A stretch of DNA of 34,082 nucleotides from Bacillota bacterium (GCA_012510855.1 JAAZHE010000207.1:1-34082), one strand, 5' to 3'; shown: positions 1 to 9,906, numbered from the stretch's first letter. A program made the numbers and translations. Notes: generated by a model not told the origin, from the sequence alone.

Positions 1-23
1 ACCAATTCTCTGTAACAAGACTA

Positions 24-557
24 CTATGGGGCTTCATCGGTATCCACAGTCAAGGCCTCCGCTGAGGCTGAACCGGGATGAGAAGCGCTGGCAGCTTCCT
101 CCTTGGAATCATCTTCCTTGGGCAGCATACGTACCTGTTCTAAAATCTGCAGAAGCTGCATCTCCAACTGCCGTCTGACCCTAGAGCGAAAAACAAGGGC
201 TTCCCTGGCCTGCTGAATCTCATCGGCCACCTCCCGCCGGGCATTCTCCAGGATGCGGGCCGCTTCCCGCTTGGCATCCTCGATGATCCGGGCAGCAGTC
301 TCCTCTGCTGCTTCCTTGAGCTCCCGGGATGACTGTCTAACGAACTCCAGGGTCTCCTGCAGCGTTCCTTCGAGGCCGTTATACCGGCTGGCTTGTTGTT
401 TGAGCTCTTCTATCTGCTCTTCAAGCTGCTGCTTTTGTTTGTAAAGCTCTTCGTACTCGCTTACTATCTTGGTGACAAACTCATCTACTTGTTCTCTATC
501 ATATCCTCGGAAAACTTGCTTAAACTCCAGATTATGAAGATCGATCGGCCGTAACAC
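24..557 (-). CDS. divIVA: DivIVA domain cell-division protein
   Basis: N-terminus MLRPIDLHNLEFKQVFRGYDREQVDEFV is typical of DivIVA, followed by coiled coil; lies in the sepF-yggT-ylmH cluster; ends TAG TAG. Confidence 0.95.
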   Translation of the reverse strand: MLRPIDLHNLEFKQVFRGYDREQVDEFVTKIVSEYEELYKQKQQLEEQIEELKQQASRYNGLEGTLQETLEFVRQSSRELKEAAEETAARIIEDAKREAARILENARREVADEIQQAREALVFRSRVRRQLEMQLLQILEQVRMLPKEDDSKEEAASASHPGSASAEALTVDTDEAP

Positions 558-569
558 TGACCCACCCCC

Positions 570-1373
570 TCAGATATATCGCCTCAAAAGCAGATTCATG
601 CGGCCTTTGCGGGTCACACCCAGTTTTTCTGCCACCTCCAACCGTCCCTTCCCCCGGACAGATATCACATCCCCAACCTCAATGCTTCGGGCTGGATTCT
701 CAACGGCTTTCCAATTCACCTTCACCTTACCGGCCTTGATGTCCCTCACCATTTGGCTACGGGATGTACCGAATCCAGCGCTGGCCACCGCATCTAGCCG
801 CAGGGAAGCAACGGTTGCCCTAATCTCTCTAACCTGCTGGGCTACCGGTTGCAGCTGTTCCAGGTCGATTTCCGTCACATAGACTGGCACCTTCTGTACT
901 GCCTGCAGGTTGTGAACAACTGCCGGCACCATCTCAGGTGTCATAACCACTTGGGCGCCATGTTCCGTCAAGATGATGTCGCCGATTTTCTCCCGCCTGA
1001 TCCCGCACCCCAACACCGCTCCCAACACATCCCGATGGCCTACTTGGGAAAAGTCCCCTGCCCCGTCTAGGTTAACGGCAGCCAGGGGTATTTCCACCCG
1101 TTCTCTGGGATAGTAGTCTGGGAAAACCGCCAGCCTCTGCCGTTCGGCTCCCCGAAAGCCTCCGTAAGACTGGTAAGCCAGGGATCCAACTCCCCTTACG
1201 ATACTGACAGCAATTTCTTGCCCTCGGGGATCGAGAAAATCGCTGTAGGCCGGCTCATTTTGAGTGTAGGCCTGGGCAGCGATGTCCAAGATGCGGCTGC
1301 CTAGTTGTCTTTCTTCACCTTCTAAATGGCTCAAGAAATGGTCTTTATCAAAAACTACCACGGATCCACTCAC
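570..1373 (-). CDS. ylmH: YlmH-like S4-domain RNA-binding protein
   Basis: C-terminal S4-like segment (RSQMVRDIKAGKVKVNWKAVENPARSIEVGDVISVRGKGRLEV); position between yggT and divIVA. Confidence 0.93.
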   Translation of the reverse strand: MSGSVVVFDKDHFLSHLEGEERQLGSRILDIAAQAYTQNEPAYSDFLDPRGQEIAVSIVRGVGSLAYQSYGGFRGAERQRLAVFPDYYPRERVEIPLAAVNLDGAGDFSQVGHRDVLGAVLGCGIRREKIGDIILTEHGAQVVMTPEMVPAVVHNLQAVQKVPVYVTEIDLEQLQPVAQQVREIRATVASLRLDAVASAGFGTSRSQMVRDIKAGKVKVNWKAVENPARSIEVGDVISVRGKGRLEVAEKLGVTRKGRMNLLLRRYI

Positions 1374-1376
1374 ACC

Positions 1377-1640
1377 CTAGATACTGATCAAAAGCTGTAT
1401 TAAAACCCTCCGCACGAAGTCCAGTACTAAGAAAGCCAGGATGGGAGAAAAATCGATCCCCCCTACTGTAGGCAAAAGCCGCCGAAAAGGTGCCAAAACC
1501 GGCTCTGTAGCGTTGTATATAAATCTCACCATGGGGTTATAGTAATCTACATTTGGCAGCCAAGACATAATGATCCTGGCAAAGATTATCCATCGATAGA
1601 CAGTAAATGCAATGTCAACCAGCCAGATAAGCCAATACAA
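1377..1640 (-). CDS. yggT: YggT family membrane protein
   Basis: 87 aa, two hydrophobic segments, 'RIIMSWLPNVDYYNPMVRFIYNATEPVLAPFRRLLP'. Confidence 0.93.
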   Translation of the reverse strand: MYWLIWLVDIAFTVYRWIIFARIIMSWLPNVDYYNPMVRFIYNATEPVLAPFRRLLPTVGGIDFSPILAFLVLDFVRRVLIQLLISI

Positions 1641-1654
1641 AGGTCTCCTCCATC

Positions 1655-2461
1655 CTATTGTTCCCTTTGAATCTCCTTTGAACGGGCGGCGGCTGCCAGG
1701 ACAGCTTCAATCAAGGCTCCCCTGATGCCGCTGCTTTCTAGTTTTCGTAACCCGGCCGCAGTAGTACCTGCCGGAGAAGTAACCATATTCTTGAGCACCG
1801 CCGGATGCTGACCTGACTGAGCTGCCATCTCCACTGCCCCCAAAACGGTCTGAATTGCCAGACCCCGGGCATCTCCATGGCTGAGGCCGGCGGCTACACC
1901 TCCATCAATCAATGCCTCCAAGAACAGGTATACATAAGCAGGGCCGCTGCCCGAAAGGCCGGTAACGGCATCCATTTGCGCCTCAGGCAGTACCCAGACC
2001 TTTCCCGTCTGCTGGAAAATCTCTACCGCCGTATCAAGCTGCCCTTGGCTCACATGGGCATTCGGACTAAGTACAACTGCCCCTTGTCCGACGAGGCACG
2101 GGGTATTGGGCATTGCCCGCACCACAGGCTGGGATTCCCGGGTGCCTTGGGCCAAGGCTTTTAAAGAGACGCCAGCGGCCACCGAGATCAAGAGATGTTC
2201 TGGGGTTAGCTCCGCTTTTAGCTCCGACAATACCTCCAATACCTGGTGCGGCTTAACAGCAATGATTACAGTATCGCACATCGCTGCCAGCTCTGGAATG
2301 CCTGCCCGCCTGGCACCCAACTCTTGCGCCAACCGCTCTACATGCTCTTCTCGCTTATCTGCCAGGATAATAGCCTCGGGGGAAATCTTCTCCCAAGCGG
2401 TCAGCCGACGGGCTAATGCACCCCCCATGGCTCCTACGCCTATAATCCCTAAACCTCTCAC
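1655..2461 (-). CDS. proC: Pyrroline-5-carboxylate reductase
   Basis: N-terminal GIIGVGAMGGALARRL; 'RAMPNTPCLVGQGA', 'GLSGSGPAYVYLFLEALIDGGVAAGL'. Confidence 0.96.
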   Translation of the reverse strand: MRGLGIIGVGAMGGALARRLTAWEKISPEAIILADKREEHVERLAQELGARRAGIPELAAMCDTVIIAVKPHQVLEVLSELKAELTPEHLLISVAAGVSLKALAQGTRESQPVVRAMPNTPCLVGQGAVVLSPNAHVSQGQLDTAVEIFQQTGKVWVLPEAQMDAVTGLSGSGPAYVYLFLEALIDGGVAAGLSHGDARGLAIQTVLGAVEMAAQSGQHPAVLKNMVTSPAGTTAAGLRKLESSGIRGALIEAVLAAAARSKEIQREQ

Positions 2462-2488
2462 CTAATAAGCCCCCTCCAGGCATTGCCG

Positions 2489-2944
2489 CTACACATGTGT
2501 AACACTGCCTGTTACCCACGACATCTTCTTTTCCCGCACGTCTATCGACGGATCCACCTCTACCATTATGTGGGCCGGGGTAAACAGGAACACTCCGTCG
2601 GCAATCCGCCGCACCGTTCCATCGAGGGCGAAGGTAGCTCCGCTCATGAAATCGACAATTCGCTTGGCCAGGTCCCGATCGATTTCGTCCAGACACGCGA
2701 TAACAGCCCGTCCACCTTTTAGGTAGTTGGCTAGTTCTTCTACAGCTTCATAGCTGGTAGGAGCCGTGACCATCACCCGGGTTTGGGTTTGCCTGCCGAT
2801 GCTGACCAGCTGTCCCCGCCTCTTGCCCGCCGGAGCCTCCTGCACCTGGGGTGTTTCCTGCTTCTCCTGGGTTTCGACCTCCAACTCCGTCTCCTCCTCA
2901 AAACCCATAAAGGACAACATCTTGTCCATAAATTTGGCTGCCAT
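2489..2944 (-). CDS. sepF: Cell division protein SepF
   Basis: '[18 protein letters not shown]', '[44 protein letters not shown]'; start moved to internal MAAKF. Confidence 0.95.
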   Translation of the reverse strand: MAAKFMDKMLSFMGFEEETELEVETQEKQETPQVQEAPAGKRRGQLVSIGRQTQTRVMVTAPTSYEAVEELANYLKGGRAVIACLDEIDRDLAKRIVDFMSGATFALDGTVRRIADGVFLFTPAHIMVEVDPSIDVREKKMSWVTGSVTHV

Positions 2945-2978
2945 GTTTTCCCCCCTCTCGGCCAAGAATCAGAAGCTT

Positions 2979-3674
2979 CTACCTATGCCCAAAGATCCCA
3001 CTACCGATCCGCAGAAGATTGGCACCTTCCTCTACCGCGATGTCAAAATCGTTGGTCATTCCCATTGACAGGTATTTCATCTCAAAACCTGGAAATCCCT
3101 TCTGCTCCAGCTTTTCGCCCAAAAGCCGGAGTCTCCGGAAAACCGGACGAGTCCTTTCCGGATCCTCCTCAAAGGGTGCCATGGTCATCAGACCTTGGAT
3201 AACTACCCGTTGGCAGGATACAGCTTCTTCCAGTACTTTGGGCACCTCACTGGGAACAAACCCAAACTTGGTATTCTCCTCGCTCACATTCACCTGCAGC
3301 AGCACCCGCACCTGGTCCAAATCCATGGCCTCGGCGCGGCGGTTAATTTCCTGCAGCAAGCGGAGGCTATCGACAGAATGAATCAAATCTGCTATCTCAA
3401 GACACTGCTTCACCTTATTTGTCTGCAGATGTCCTATAAAATGCCATTGGATTTGATCCCGCCAATCGGCAGCGGCATACTTGGCTCGGGCTTCCTGCAC
3501 CCGATTCTCGCCGATGGCGGCGATGCCGCCCTTGATCAGGGGAGAGATGACCTCCACAGGTACACCCTTAGTCACTGCCACAACCTCAATCGCATCCGGC
3601 GAACGACCGCTTCGCTGGGCGGCCTCGGCTATTCTGTCTTGGACAGCTCGCCAGTTGGCCAGAACATCGACCAT
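2979..3674 (-). CDS. yggS: YggS family pyridoxal-phosphate-dependent protein
   Basis: '[11 protein letters not shown]', '[12 protein letters not shown]', '[13 protein letters not shown]', '[28 protein letters not shown]'. Confidence 0.95.
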   Translation of the reverse strand: MVDVLANWRAVQDRIAEAAQRSGRSPDAIEVVAVTKGVPVEVISPLIKGGIAAIGENRVQEARAKYAAADWRDQIQWHFIGHLQTNKVKQCLEIADLIHSVDSLRLLQEINRRAEAMDLDQVRVLLQVNVSEENTKFGFVPSEVPKVLEEAVSCQRVVIQGLMTMAPFEEDPERTRPVFRRLRLLGEKLEQKGFPGFEMKYLSMGMTNDFDIAVEEGANLLRIGSGIFGHR

Positions 3675-3740
3675 TGCTTCGACAACTCCTTTATAACCTG
3701 CTCACAGGATGGATTCTAGCTCAAATTCCAGGTTCCTGCC

Positions 3741-4610
3741 CTAATGCCCATTTCTCTTGGAAAACTCTCCCGCCATCAATAGGCCGGGTCTCGTCACGAT
3801 TTTTTCCCCCACATTGAGACCTTCCACAACGGCATCACCGCCGGCCTTATCCAAGACCACAACCGGCCGAAACTCATAGCTCCCCCGGCCAACTACAAAT
3901 ACTCCATCCCGTCCTCCTCGCTTGACTATGGCCGCCGCCGGCACCCGAATACCCCTGGGCCCTTCCATCCTCACCGTGACAGATAAGGTCTCCCGCTGCA
4001 GCCATGCCCAAGGAAACTCAGTCAACCGCAGTCTGGGTCCGCCGTTCCCCTCTGCCATGACTTCCGCAGGATACCACGGCCTGTTAGCTGAGGCACCACC
4101 TGAGGCTATCTCCCTTACCTGTACCTTAGCCGACCTTTCCAAAGCAGCTTTCCGAAGACTCAACGGCTCGAGTTCCAGACCAAGGTAAAGAGAGTTGGGA
4201 CGGACTATCCGGACAAAGGCCTTTCCCGGCAGCACCACTTCTCCATCGCGAACCGTCTGGCGGCGGGGTTCCCCCCTCGTTTCCAATAGCGCTATACCGC
4301 CGGAGGGAGAGTAGACCACCTCTGTCTCGCCAGTTGATAAGGTTATTTCCGCCAGAATGGACCCAGGTGCCACCCATTGACCGTTTTGGACTAAAATGGT
4401 GATCTTACCCTCCTGCGGTGCCATGACCAGCCTTTCTTCAGGAATGACCACCACTTCGCCCTGCCATTCCCCCTTGAGCCGCACTGGCTGTTCAACTTCC
4501 ATGGTGAAGAGACGGCAGGCTGCACTGGGGATCACCCACCGCCATAGGACCCATGTTAAGAAAAAACCCACCAACAATAGGCAAATTCTCCCCGGCATTC
4601 TATTTGCCAT
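3741..4610 (-). CDS. HlyD-like periplasmic adaptor / membrane-fusion-like protein
   Basis: N-terminal TM segment, biotinyl-lipoyl-like hairpin ('MAPQEGKITILVQNGQWVAPGSILAEI'), barrel-like C-terminus; sits beside yggS-sepF; start likely MANRMPGR. Confidence 0.7.
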   Translation of the reverse strand: MANRMPGRICLLLVGFFLTWVLWRWVIPSAACRLFTMEVEQPVRLKGEWQGEVVVIPEERLVMAPQEGKITILVQNGQWVAPGSILAEITLSTGETEVVYSPSGGIALLETRGEPRRQTVRDGEVVLPGKAFVRIVRPNSLYLGLELEPLSLRKAALERSAKVQVREIASGGASANRPWYPAEVMAEGNGGPRLRLTEFPWAWLQRETLSVTVRMEGPRGIRVPAAAIVKRGGRDGVFVVGRGSYEFRPVVVLDKAGGDAVVEGLNVGEKIVTRPGLLMAGEFSKRNGH

Positions 4611-4748
4611 GGTTCTTGCCCCCAACTCTCGGCTTTTTTTCGTAGAATTTGCCCAAGGTGCCACCAAAACCCTCTATATACCAAGAGGACAGTGTCAAAG
4701 TCTATCTCAACACTGCCCCACCCAGAAATCAGCTGCTTGTCCGCCTGT

Positions 4749-6074
4749 CTATTCCGGCTTCACATCCGACAAGCAAACCACTGCAGTCTCTAGTCTTCGC
4801 TTCCTGATCTTTGTCACCTTAATGATCAATCCATAGGCCTCAAGTTCCGGTGTGCTGCCGTCATCGGGCACAGTCCCCAGGAGGCCAAACACAAAACCGC
4901 CAAAGGTATCGTAGTCCTCGTCAGGAAGCTTTACCCCGAGCTGCGCTGCTACCTCATCCAGTGGTGCTATGCCTCGGATCCGCCAGGTCTGTGAATCGAT
5001 CCGCTCGATGGGCGGCAGCTCCCTAGGAGCTGAATGATCATCGTCCAGATCCCCCACCAAGAGTTCAAGCAAATCGTTCATGGTTATAACGCCGCTCATT
5101 CCCCCATAGTCGTCTACCACTACGGCAAAATGATTCTTGGTTTTCTGCATGTTGCGGAATAAGACATCGGCCCGTACCGATTCGGGAATGAAGAACGGCG
5201 GATGCACTGCTTTTTTCATCACATTCTCACGGCTGCGGTCCCTGAGCCTCAGATAGTCCTTTGCCTTCAAGACACCGACAACATGATCGGGACTTTCACC
5301 GCAGACGGGGTACGCAGAATACCTGGTTTCAGTGATGGTCTGTTCCCACTGTTCATCGGTTTCATCGAGCCACAGAATCGAGACCTCAACCCGATGGGTC
5401 ATGATCTCTTCCGCGGAAATATCGTCAAACTCAAAGATGTTGCGAATCATACTCCGTTCAGTTGGCGGTAGGCTTCCCTTTTCCTTGGCAGCATCTAGTA
5501 TCATGCGAATCTCTTCCTCGGCACTTTCATCCCGCTGGCTGTTGGGATCAATACCCATGAGCCGTAGAAGGCCATTGGTGGATACAGTAAATAGCCACAC
5601 AGCCGGTGTGAATACCCTGGCCACCAGGTAGATGAGCCGTGACATCCGCAAGGCGATCTGTTCAGCCTTCTCCATAGCCAAGCGTTTGGGAATCAACTCG
5701 CCCAAAAGTACAGTGAAATAGGTTAGGAGAAGGGTTATGCCGCCAACCGACAAGACCTTGACAAGAAGAGGAGGTGCATTGAGGCCGATGCCCACCAGCC
5801 AATTCACTAGCCGATCGGAGAAGTTGGCAGTAGCTACGGCACTGCTCAACAGGTTGATTAAAGTGATGCCAACCTGGATGGTAGCCAAAAAACTTGCCGG
5901 CTGCTCGGTCAGTCTACTGAGAATTAGAGCCCGCTTGTCTCCCGATGCCGACAGCTGGACAAGTCTGTTCTTGTTCAAAGTGAGAACAGCAATCTCGGCA
6001 CTGGCAAACAAGGCATTTAGAACAATAAATGTAAACTGCAGCAGGAACAACCATAACAAGGGACTGTCGGTCAA
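4749..6074 (-). CDS. CNNM/HlyC/CorC family transporter (DUF21 + CBS + CorC_HlyC)
   Basis: DUF21-like N-terminus 'NALFASAEIAVLTLNKNRL', CBS region 'VEVSILWLDETDEQWEQTITETRYSAYPVCGES...', C-terminal CorC-like domain; TTG start at 6074 preceded by AGGAGGT at ideal spacing (ORF track starts at 6131). Confidence 0.9.
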   Translation of the reverse strand: MTDSPLLWLFLLQFTFIVLNALFASAEIAVLTLNKNRLVQLSASGDKRALILSRLTEQPASFLATIQVGITLINLLSSAVATANFSDRLVNWLVGIGLNAPPLLVKVLSVGGITLLLTYFTVLLGELIPKRLAMEKAEQIALRMSRLIYLVARVFTPAVWLFTVSTNGLLRLMGIDPNSQRDESAEEEIRMILDAAKEKGSLPPTERSMIRNIFEFDDISAEEIMTHRVEVSILWLDETDEQWEQTITETRYSAYPVCGESPDHVVGVLKAKDYLRLRDRSRENVMKKAVHPPFFIPESVRADVLFRNMQKTKNHFAVVVDDYGGMSGVITMNDLLELLVGDLDDDHSAPRELPPIERIDSQTWRIRGIAPLDEVAAQLGVKLPDEDYDTFGGFVFGLLGTVPDDGSTPELEAYGLIIKVTKIRKRRLETAVVCLSDVKPE

Positions 6075-6157
6075 AATAACAACCTCCTGAATTACAGTTG
6101 ATATCTTTGACTCCGGCAAAAGCCGTGACAATCCACTGCCATCACCTCAATAAAAAA

Positions 6158-6204
6158 ACACACATTAAGGAGGACAATATACAATTGTCCCCGATAATGT
6201 GTGT
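6158..6204 (-). terminator. Strong intrinsic terminator in the 5' leader of the CNNM/CorC gene
   Basis: ACACACATTA-tcgg-GGACAATTgtatATTGTCC-tcct-TAATGTGTGT hairpin followed by TTTTTTTA on the minus strand. Confidence 0.85.
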
Positions 6205-6319
6205 ATAATACCTAAAACCTATGGGCCGGTTTCTTAATGGCCTCAGTCTGAAATGCCGCTGCTCAGACGCCTCTGGATCAGAACTGTCACTCATTCTAGC
6301 ATTCCAACCTTTCAAGGCC

Positions 6320-6349
6320 ATGATATACCAAATTAAGCCTAATTGTCAA
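6320..6349 (-). promoter_or_regulatory. Putative sigma-A promoter for the CNNM/CorC leader transcript
   Basis: minus strand TTGACA (6349-6344), 16 nt spacer to TATATC or 18 nt to TATCAT. Confidence 0.65.
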
Positions 6350-6406
6350 TAACTGGGCAGTTCTGAGTCGGTCCTTCACTCATCTCGCTTTAGCTTAATA
6401 CTCCGG

Positions 6407-7111
6407 CTATGCCCCAAGATACGCTTCCCTCACTTGCTTGTTGGCTGCAACCTCCCGGGCTGGACCTGAGAACACGATTCTGCCGGTTTCCAACACATAG
6501 GCAGTATCGGCTACAGACAGGGCCATATGGGCATTCTGCTCCACCAAGAGAATAGTCATGCCGGCAGCGTTGATCTGCTTAATGATCTCAAAAATCTCCC
6601 GCACCAAGAGGGGAGCGAGACCCATGGATGGTTCATCCAGGAGCAGTAAGCGGGGATGCGACATAAGTCCGCGGCCGATGGCCAGCATCTGTTGCTCTCC
6701 CCCGCTGAGGGTGCCGGCCAGCTGCTGCCGCCGCTCCGCTAGGCGAGGAAACAGCTCATAAACCCATTCCAAATCCCGCCTGATGCCCTCTTGATCCCGG
6801 CGGTGATAAGCACCTAAAGCTAGATTCTCAGCTACTGTCATGTTGGAGAAAACCCGGCGCCCTTCCGGTACGTGGCAAAGACCATCCCGGGCTATAATAT
6901 GGGCTGGTGTAGAGGAGATCTCCTGATCTTGGTAGCAGATGGTGCCGCTTCGAGCCCGCACCAATCCTGAGATCGTCTTGAGGGTGGTGGTCTTTCCTGC
7001 GCCATTGGCTCCAATGAGGGTCGCAATCTCCCGCTGCCGTACCTGGAAGGAGATCCCCTTCAGAGCGTGAATGCCGCCGTAGTATACGTTCAAGTTTTCG
7101 ACTGTCAGCAT
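6407..7111 (-). CDS. livF: Branched-chain amino acid ABC transporter ATP-binding protein LivF
   Basis: Walker A GANGAGKTTT, LSGGEQQ, LLLLDEPSMGLAP; last gene of the liv operon; start at MLTVENL. Confidence 0.95.
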   Translation of the reverse strand: MLTVENLNVYYGGIHALKGISFQVRQREIATLIGANGAGKTTTLKTISGLVRARSGTICYQDQEISSTPAHIIARDGLCHVPEGRRVFSNMTVAENLALGAYHRRDQEGIRRDLEWVYELFPRLAERRQQLAGTLSGGEQQMLAIGRGLMSHPRLLLLDEPSMGLAPLLVREIFEIIKQINAAGMTILLVEQNAHMALSVADTAYVLETGRIVFSGPAREVAANKQVREAYLGA

Positions 7112-7112
7112 T

Positions 7113-7880
7113 CTACAGTGCCTCCTCCCCCAGATACGCCTCAATCACCTGAGGATCGTTTTGAATCTCTTCCGGCGTACCTTCGGCAATAGTAATGCCA
7201 TAATCTAGAACCACAATCCGCTCACAGAGCCTCATGACCAACCGCATATCGTGCTCAATGAGGAAAACGGTGAGATCAAACCGCTCCTTCACCCACCGGA
7301 TCAGATTAGTCAACTCTTCTGTCTCCTGGGGGTTCATGCCAGCCGCCGTCTCAGCCAGCAGGAGAATGTGCGTATTGGTGGCTAAGGCTCTGGCGATTTC
7401 AAGCTGTCTCTGTTCTCCATAGGGCAGACTGCTGGCAATCTCATTCCTGTGTTCGTACAGGCCGAAGATTTCCAACAGCTCCTCGGTTTTCTCAAGAATC
7501 TCCCTTTCCTCTTTGGCAAACTGCGGCGACCGAAAGACAGCGGCGGCCAAATTGTACTTGCTCTGATTGTGAAATGCGATGCGAATATTGTCGTATACGG
7601 TGAGCTGCCTAAACAGCCGGATGTTCTGAAAGGTGCGGGCCATGCCCAGCTTAGTTATCTCATAGGGATGGAGACCATCGATTCTCTGACCGGACAAGAG
7701 AATCTCGCCGCTGGTAGGAGCGTACATACCGGTGAGGCAGTTAAAGACCGTGGTCTTGCCGGCTCCGTTGGGGCCAATCAACCCTACGATATCTCCCTCA
7801 CTGAGAACCAGGTTAAAACGATTTACCGCGGTCAGGCCCCCAAACTGCATTGTTAGGTTTCGAACCTCTAAGAGACTCAC
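7113..7880 (-). CDS. livG: Branched-chain amino acid ABC transporter ATP-binding protein LivG
   Basis: Walker A GPNGAGKTT, 'SLPYGEQRQLEIARAL', 'FLIEHDMRLVM', C-terminal 'VIEAYLGEE'; Walker B is atypical (LLLLAETAAGMNP). Confidence 0.94.
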   Translation of the reverse strand: MSLLEVRNLTMQFGGLTAVNRFNLVLSEGDIVGLIGPNGAGKTTVFNCLTGMYAPTSGEILLSGQRIDGLHPYEITKLGMARTFQNIRLFRQLTVYDNIRIAFHNQSKYNLAAAVFRSPQFAKEEREILEKTEELLEIFGLYEHRNEIASSLPYGEQRQLEIARALATNTHILLLAETAAGMNPQETEELTNLIRWVKERFDLTVFLIEHDMRLVMRLCERIVVLDYGITIAEGTPEEIQNDPQVIEAYLGEEAL

Positions 7881-8908
7881 CTGCCGTCACCCCCATGGCT
7901 CTTCAAGACTCCGGCCGCGGGCTGCTGTGCCTTTACCCAGCGAACCCGTTCTATTCCAAGGAAGTCCCTGAGTTCCCTGGTGCCAAACAGCCCCTGGGGC
8001 CGCACCAACATGAGGCCGATTAACAAGATGGCATAGACGATCATTCTGTACTCTGCCATCCCCCTAAGGGCCTCTGGCAAGATTGTCAGCACAATAGCGG
8101 CGATGATGGAACCAGTGATACTTCCCAGCCCACCCAGTACCACCATAACCAGAATCTCGATGGATCTCTGGAAGGTAAAGGACCGGGGATCGATAAACAT
8201 CTGATGATGGGCAAAAAGCCCGCCAGCAACACCCGCAAAGGCTGCACCGATGGTAAAGGCTAGCACCTTGTATACGGTAGTATCAATGCCCATAGCCTCC
8301 GCGGCGATTTCATCCTCCCGCACGGCGATAAAGGCTCGGCCGTGGGAAGAGCGGATGATGTTCCCGATCACAACGATTGTGAGGACCGCCACTAACTCTG
8401 CCGAGAAAAAGGTCGTCTTAGGGAAAATCCCACCTAGCCCCCGGGGGCCGCCGGTGATATCCAGATTCAACAGGACAACCCGCACGATCTCCCCAAAGCC
8501 CAGGGTGGCGATGGCCAGATAGTCCCCCCGAAGCCGCAAGGTCGGCAATCCGATGACAAACCCTAACACCGCCGCCACCAGGGCTGCAATCATCAGCACC
8601 ACTGGAAAAGGCCAGTTGAGGTGGATGGTTAAGAGACTGCTAACATAAGCCCCTACCGCCATAAAACCGGCATGACCCAGGGAAAACTGACCGGTAAAAC
8701 CATTAATCAAATTGAGGCTCACGGCCAAAATCACGTTGATCCAGGCAACCACCAGGACACCGGAAAAGTAGAAGTCGATGGTGCCCCGATAAACCCCTAT
8801 ATTGACGGCTAGAAGTAGTAGTCCCACCAAGCCTGTCGCCAGCCAGGTAAGTTTTTGCCTCAATGAAGTCCCAAAGGAGGGCAATGTCCTTTCCTTCTTC
8901 ATCGTCAT
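7877..8908 (-). CDS. livM: Branched-chain amino acid ABC transporter permease LivM
   Basis: 'NLINGFTGQFSLGHAGFMAVGAYVSSLL', 'LRLRGDYLAIATLGFGEI'; ATG at 8908 overlaps the livH stop. Confidence 0.95.
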   Translation of the reverse strand: MTMKKERTLPSFGTSLRQKLTWLATGLVGLLLLAVNIGVYRGTIDFYFSGVLVVAWINVILAVSLNLINGFTGQFSLGHAGFMAVGAYVSSLLTIHLNWPFPVVLMIAALVAAVLGFVIGLPTLRLRGDYLAIATLGFGEIVRVVLLNLDITGGPRGLGGIFPKTTFFSAELVAVLTIVVIGNIIRSSHGRAFIAVREDEIAAEAMGIDTTVYKVLAFTIGAAFAGVAGGLFAHHQMFIDPRSFTFQRSIEILVMVVLGGLGSITGSIIAAIVLTILPEALRGMAEYRMIVYAILLIGLMLVRPQGLFGTRELRDFLGIERVRWVKAQQPAAGVLKSHGGDGR

Positions 8909-9795
8909 TACACCTTCTCTCGCACTTGTCGACCCAAGAGACCGGCGGGCCTCACCAATAAGATCACGATCAGAATGGCAAAGGCTACAGCATCCTTCCA
9001 AGTAGACGCAGTTAAGGCCACCACCGCTACCTCAGCAACTCCCATTACCAGACCGCCTAGCATCGCTCCGGGAATCACCCCGATGCCTCCCAGCACCGCT
9101 GCCACAAAGGCCTTGAGTCCCGGCATCGTGCCCATGGTGGGATCGATGCGGTTATAGTAAATCCCCACCAGTACACCGGCGGCAGCTGCCAGCGCCGATC
9201 CCAGGGCAAAGGTAAAAGAAATCACCCGGTCCACGTCAATACCCATCAGGCGCGCGGTATCGGCATCCAGGGATACAGCCCGCATAGCTCTACCAATCTG
9301 GGTGTAATTGACAATATAGTGGAGAACCACCATCAAGACCAAGGCGACGCCCAAGATCGCAATCTGCCTGTTATCTACATAGACGCCGGCGAGTTCATAA
9401 GTCCTAAGAGGAAAAACATCGGGGTACGACCGGGGATCCGGCGTCCATGCCAAGAGTGCTGTATTTTGGATCAAGAATGAAACGCCGATGGCAGTAATGA
9501 GGGCGGCAATCCTGGTAGAATTCCTCAGAGGTCTATAAGCCAGTCGCTCGATGACCATACCCAACACTGCCGATATTGCCATGGCAACCAGCAGGGCCGG
9601 CAGAAACGATAGCTTAAAGGTTCGAATGGCAAAATAACCGACGAAAGCGCCGATCATGTATATATCTCCATGGGCAAAGTTGATCAGCCTGATGATGCCG
9701 TAGACCATGGTGTAACCCAATGCAATCAGCCCATAAATACTGCCCAAAGAAATGCCGTTCACCAGCTGCTGGACAACTTCCTGCATTACCTCCAC
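8908..9795 (-). CDS. livH: Branched-chain amino acid ABC transporter permease LivH
   Basis: 'NGISLGSIYGLIALGYTMVYGIIRLINFAHGDIYMIGAFVGYF'. Confidence 0.96.
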   Translation of the reverse strand: MEVMQEVVQQLVNGISLGSIYGLIALGYTMVYGIIRLINFAHGDIYMIGAFVGYFAIRTFKLSFLPALLVAMAISAVLGMVIERLAYRPLRNSTRIAALITAIGVSFLIQNTALLAWTPDPRSYPDVFPLRTYELAGVYVDNRQIAILGVALVLMVVLHYIVNYTQIGRAMRAVSLDADTARLMGIDVDRVISFTFALGSALAAAAGVLVGIYYNRIDPTMGTMPGLKAFVAAVLGGIGVIPGAMLGGLVMGVAEVAVVALTASTWKDAVAFAILIVILLVRPAGLLGRQVREKV

Positions 9796-9906
9796 ACCTA
9801 CTCACCTTCCCCACAAACAAATGCGCCCAAAAACACGATGACGCAACAGGCCCACTGCCCGCTGCCCCGTAAAAAAACCGCTGCAATCCGGCATCCCACG
9901 TCAATG

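Noticed and set aside
253-444. Plus-strand ORFs in the track (e.g. 253-444, 598-882, 2106-2465, 3195-3719, 11353-11946, 12893-13513)
   Set aside because: Low-complexity or nonsense translations antisense to clearly recognised genes; artefacts of GC-rich coding DNA.
6205-6310. M-box, yybP-ykoY, NiCo or T-box riboswitch
   Set aside because: No recognisable conserved cores of these classes from memory; kept only as an unclassified leader element pending an Rfam search.
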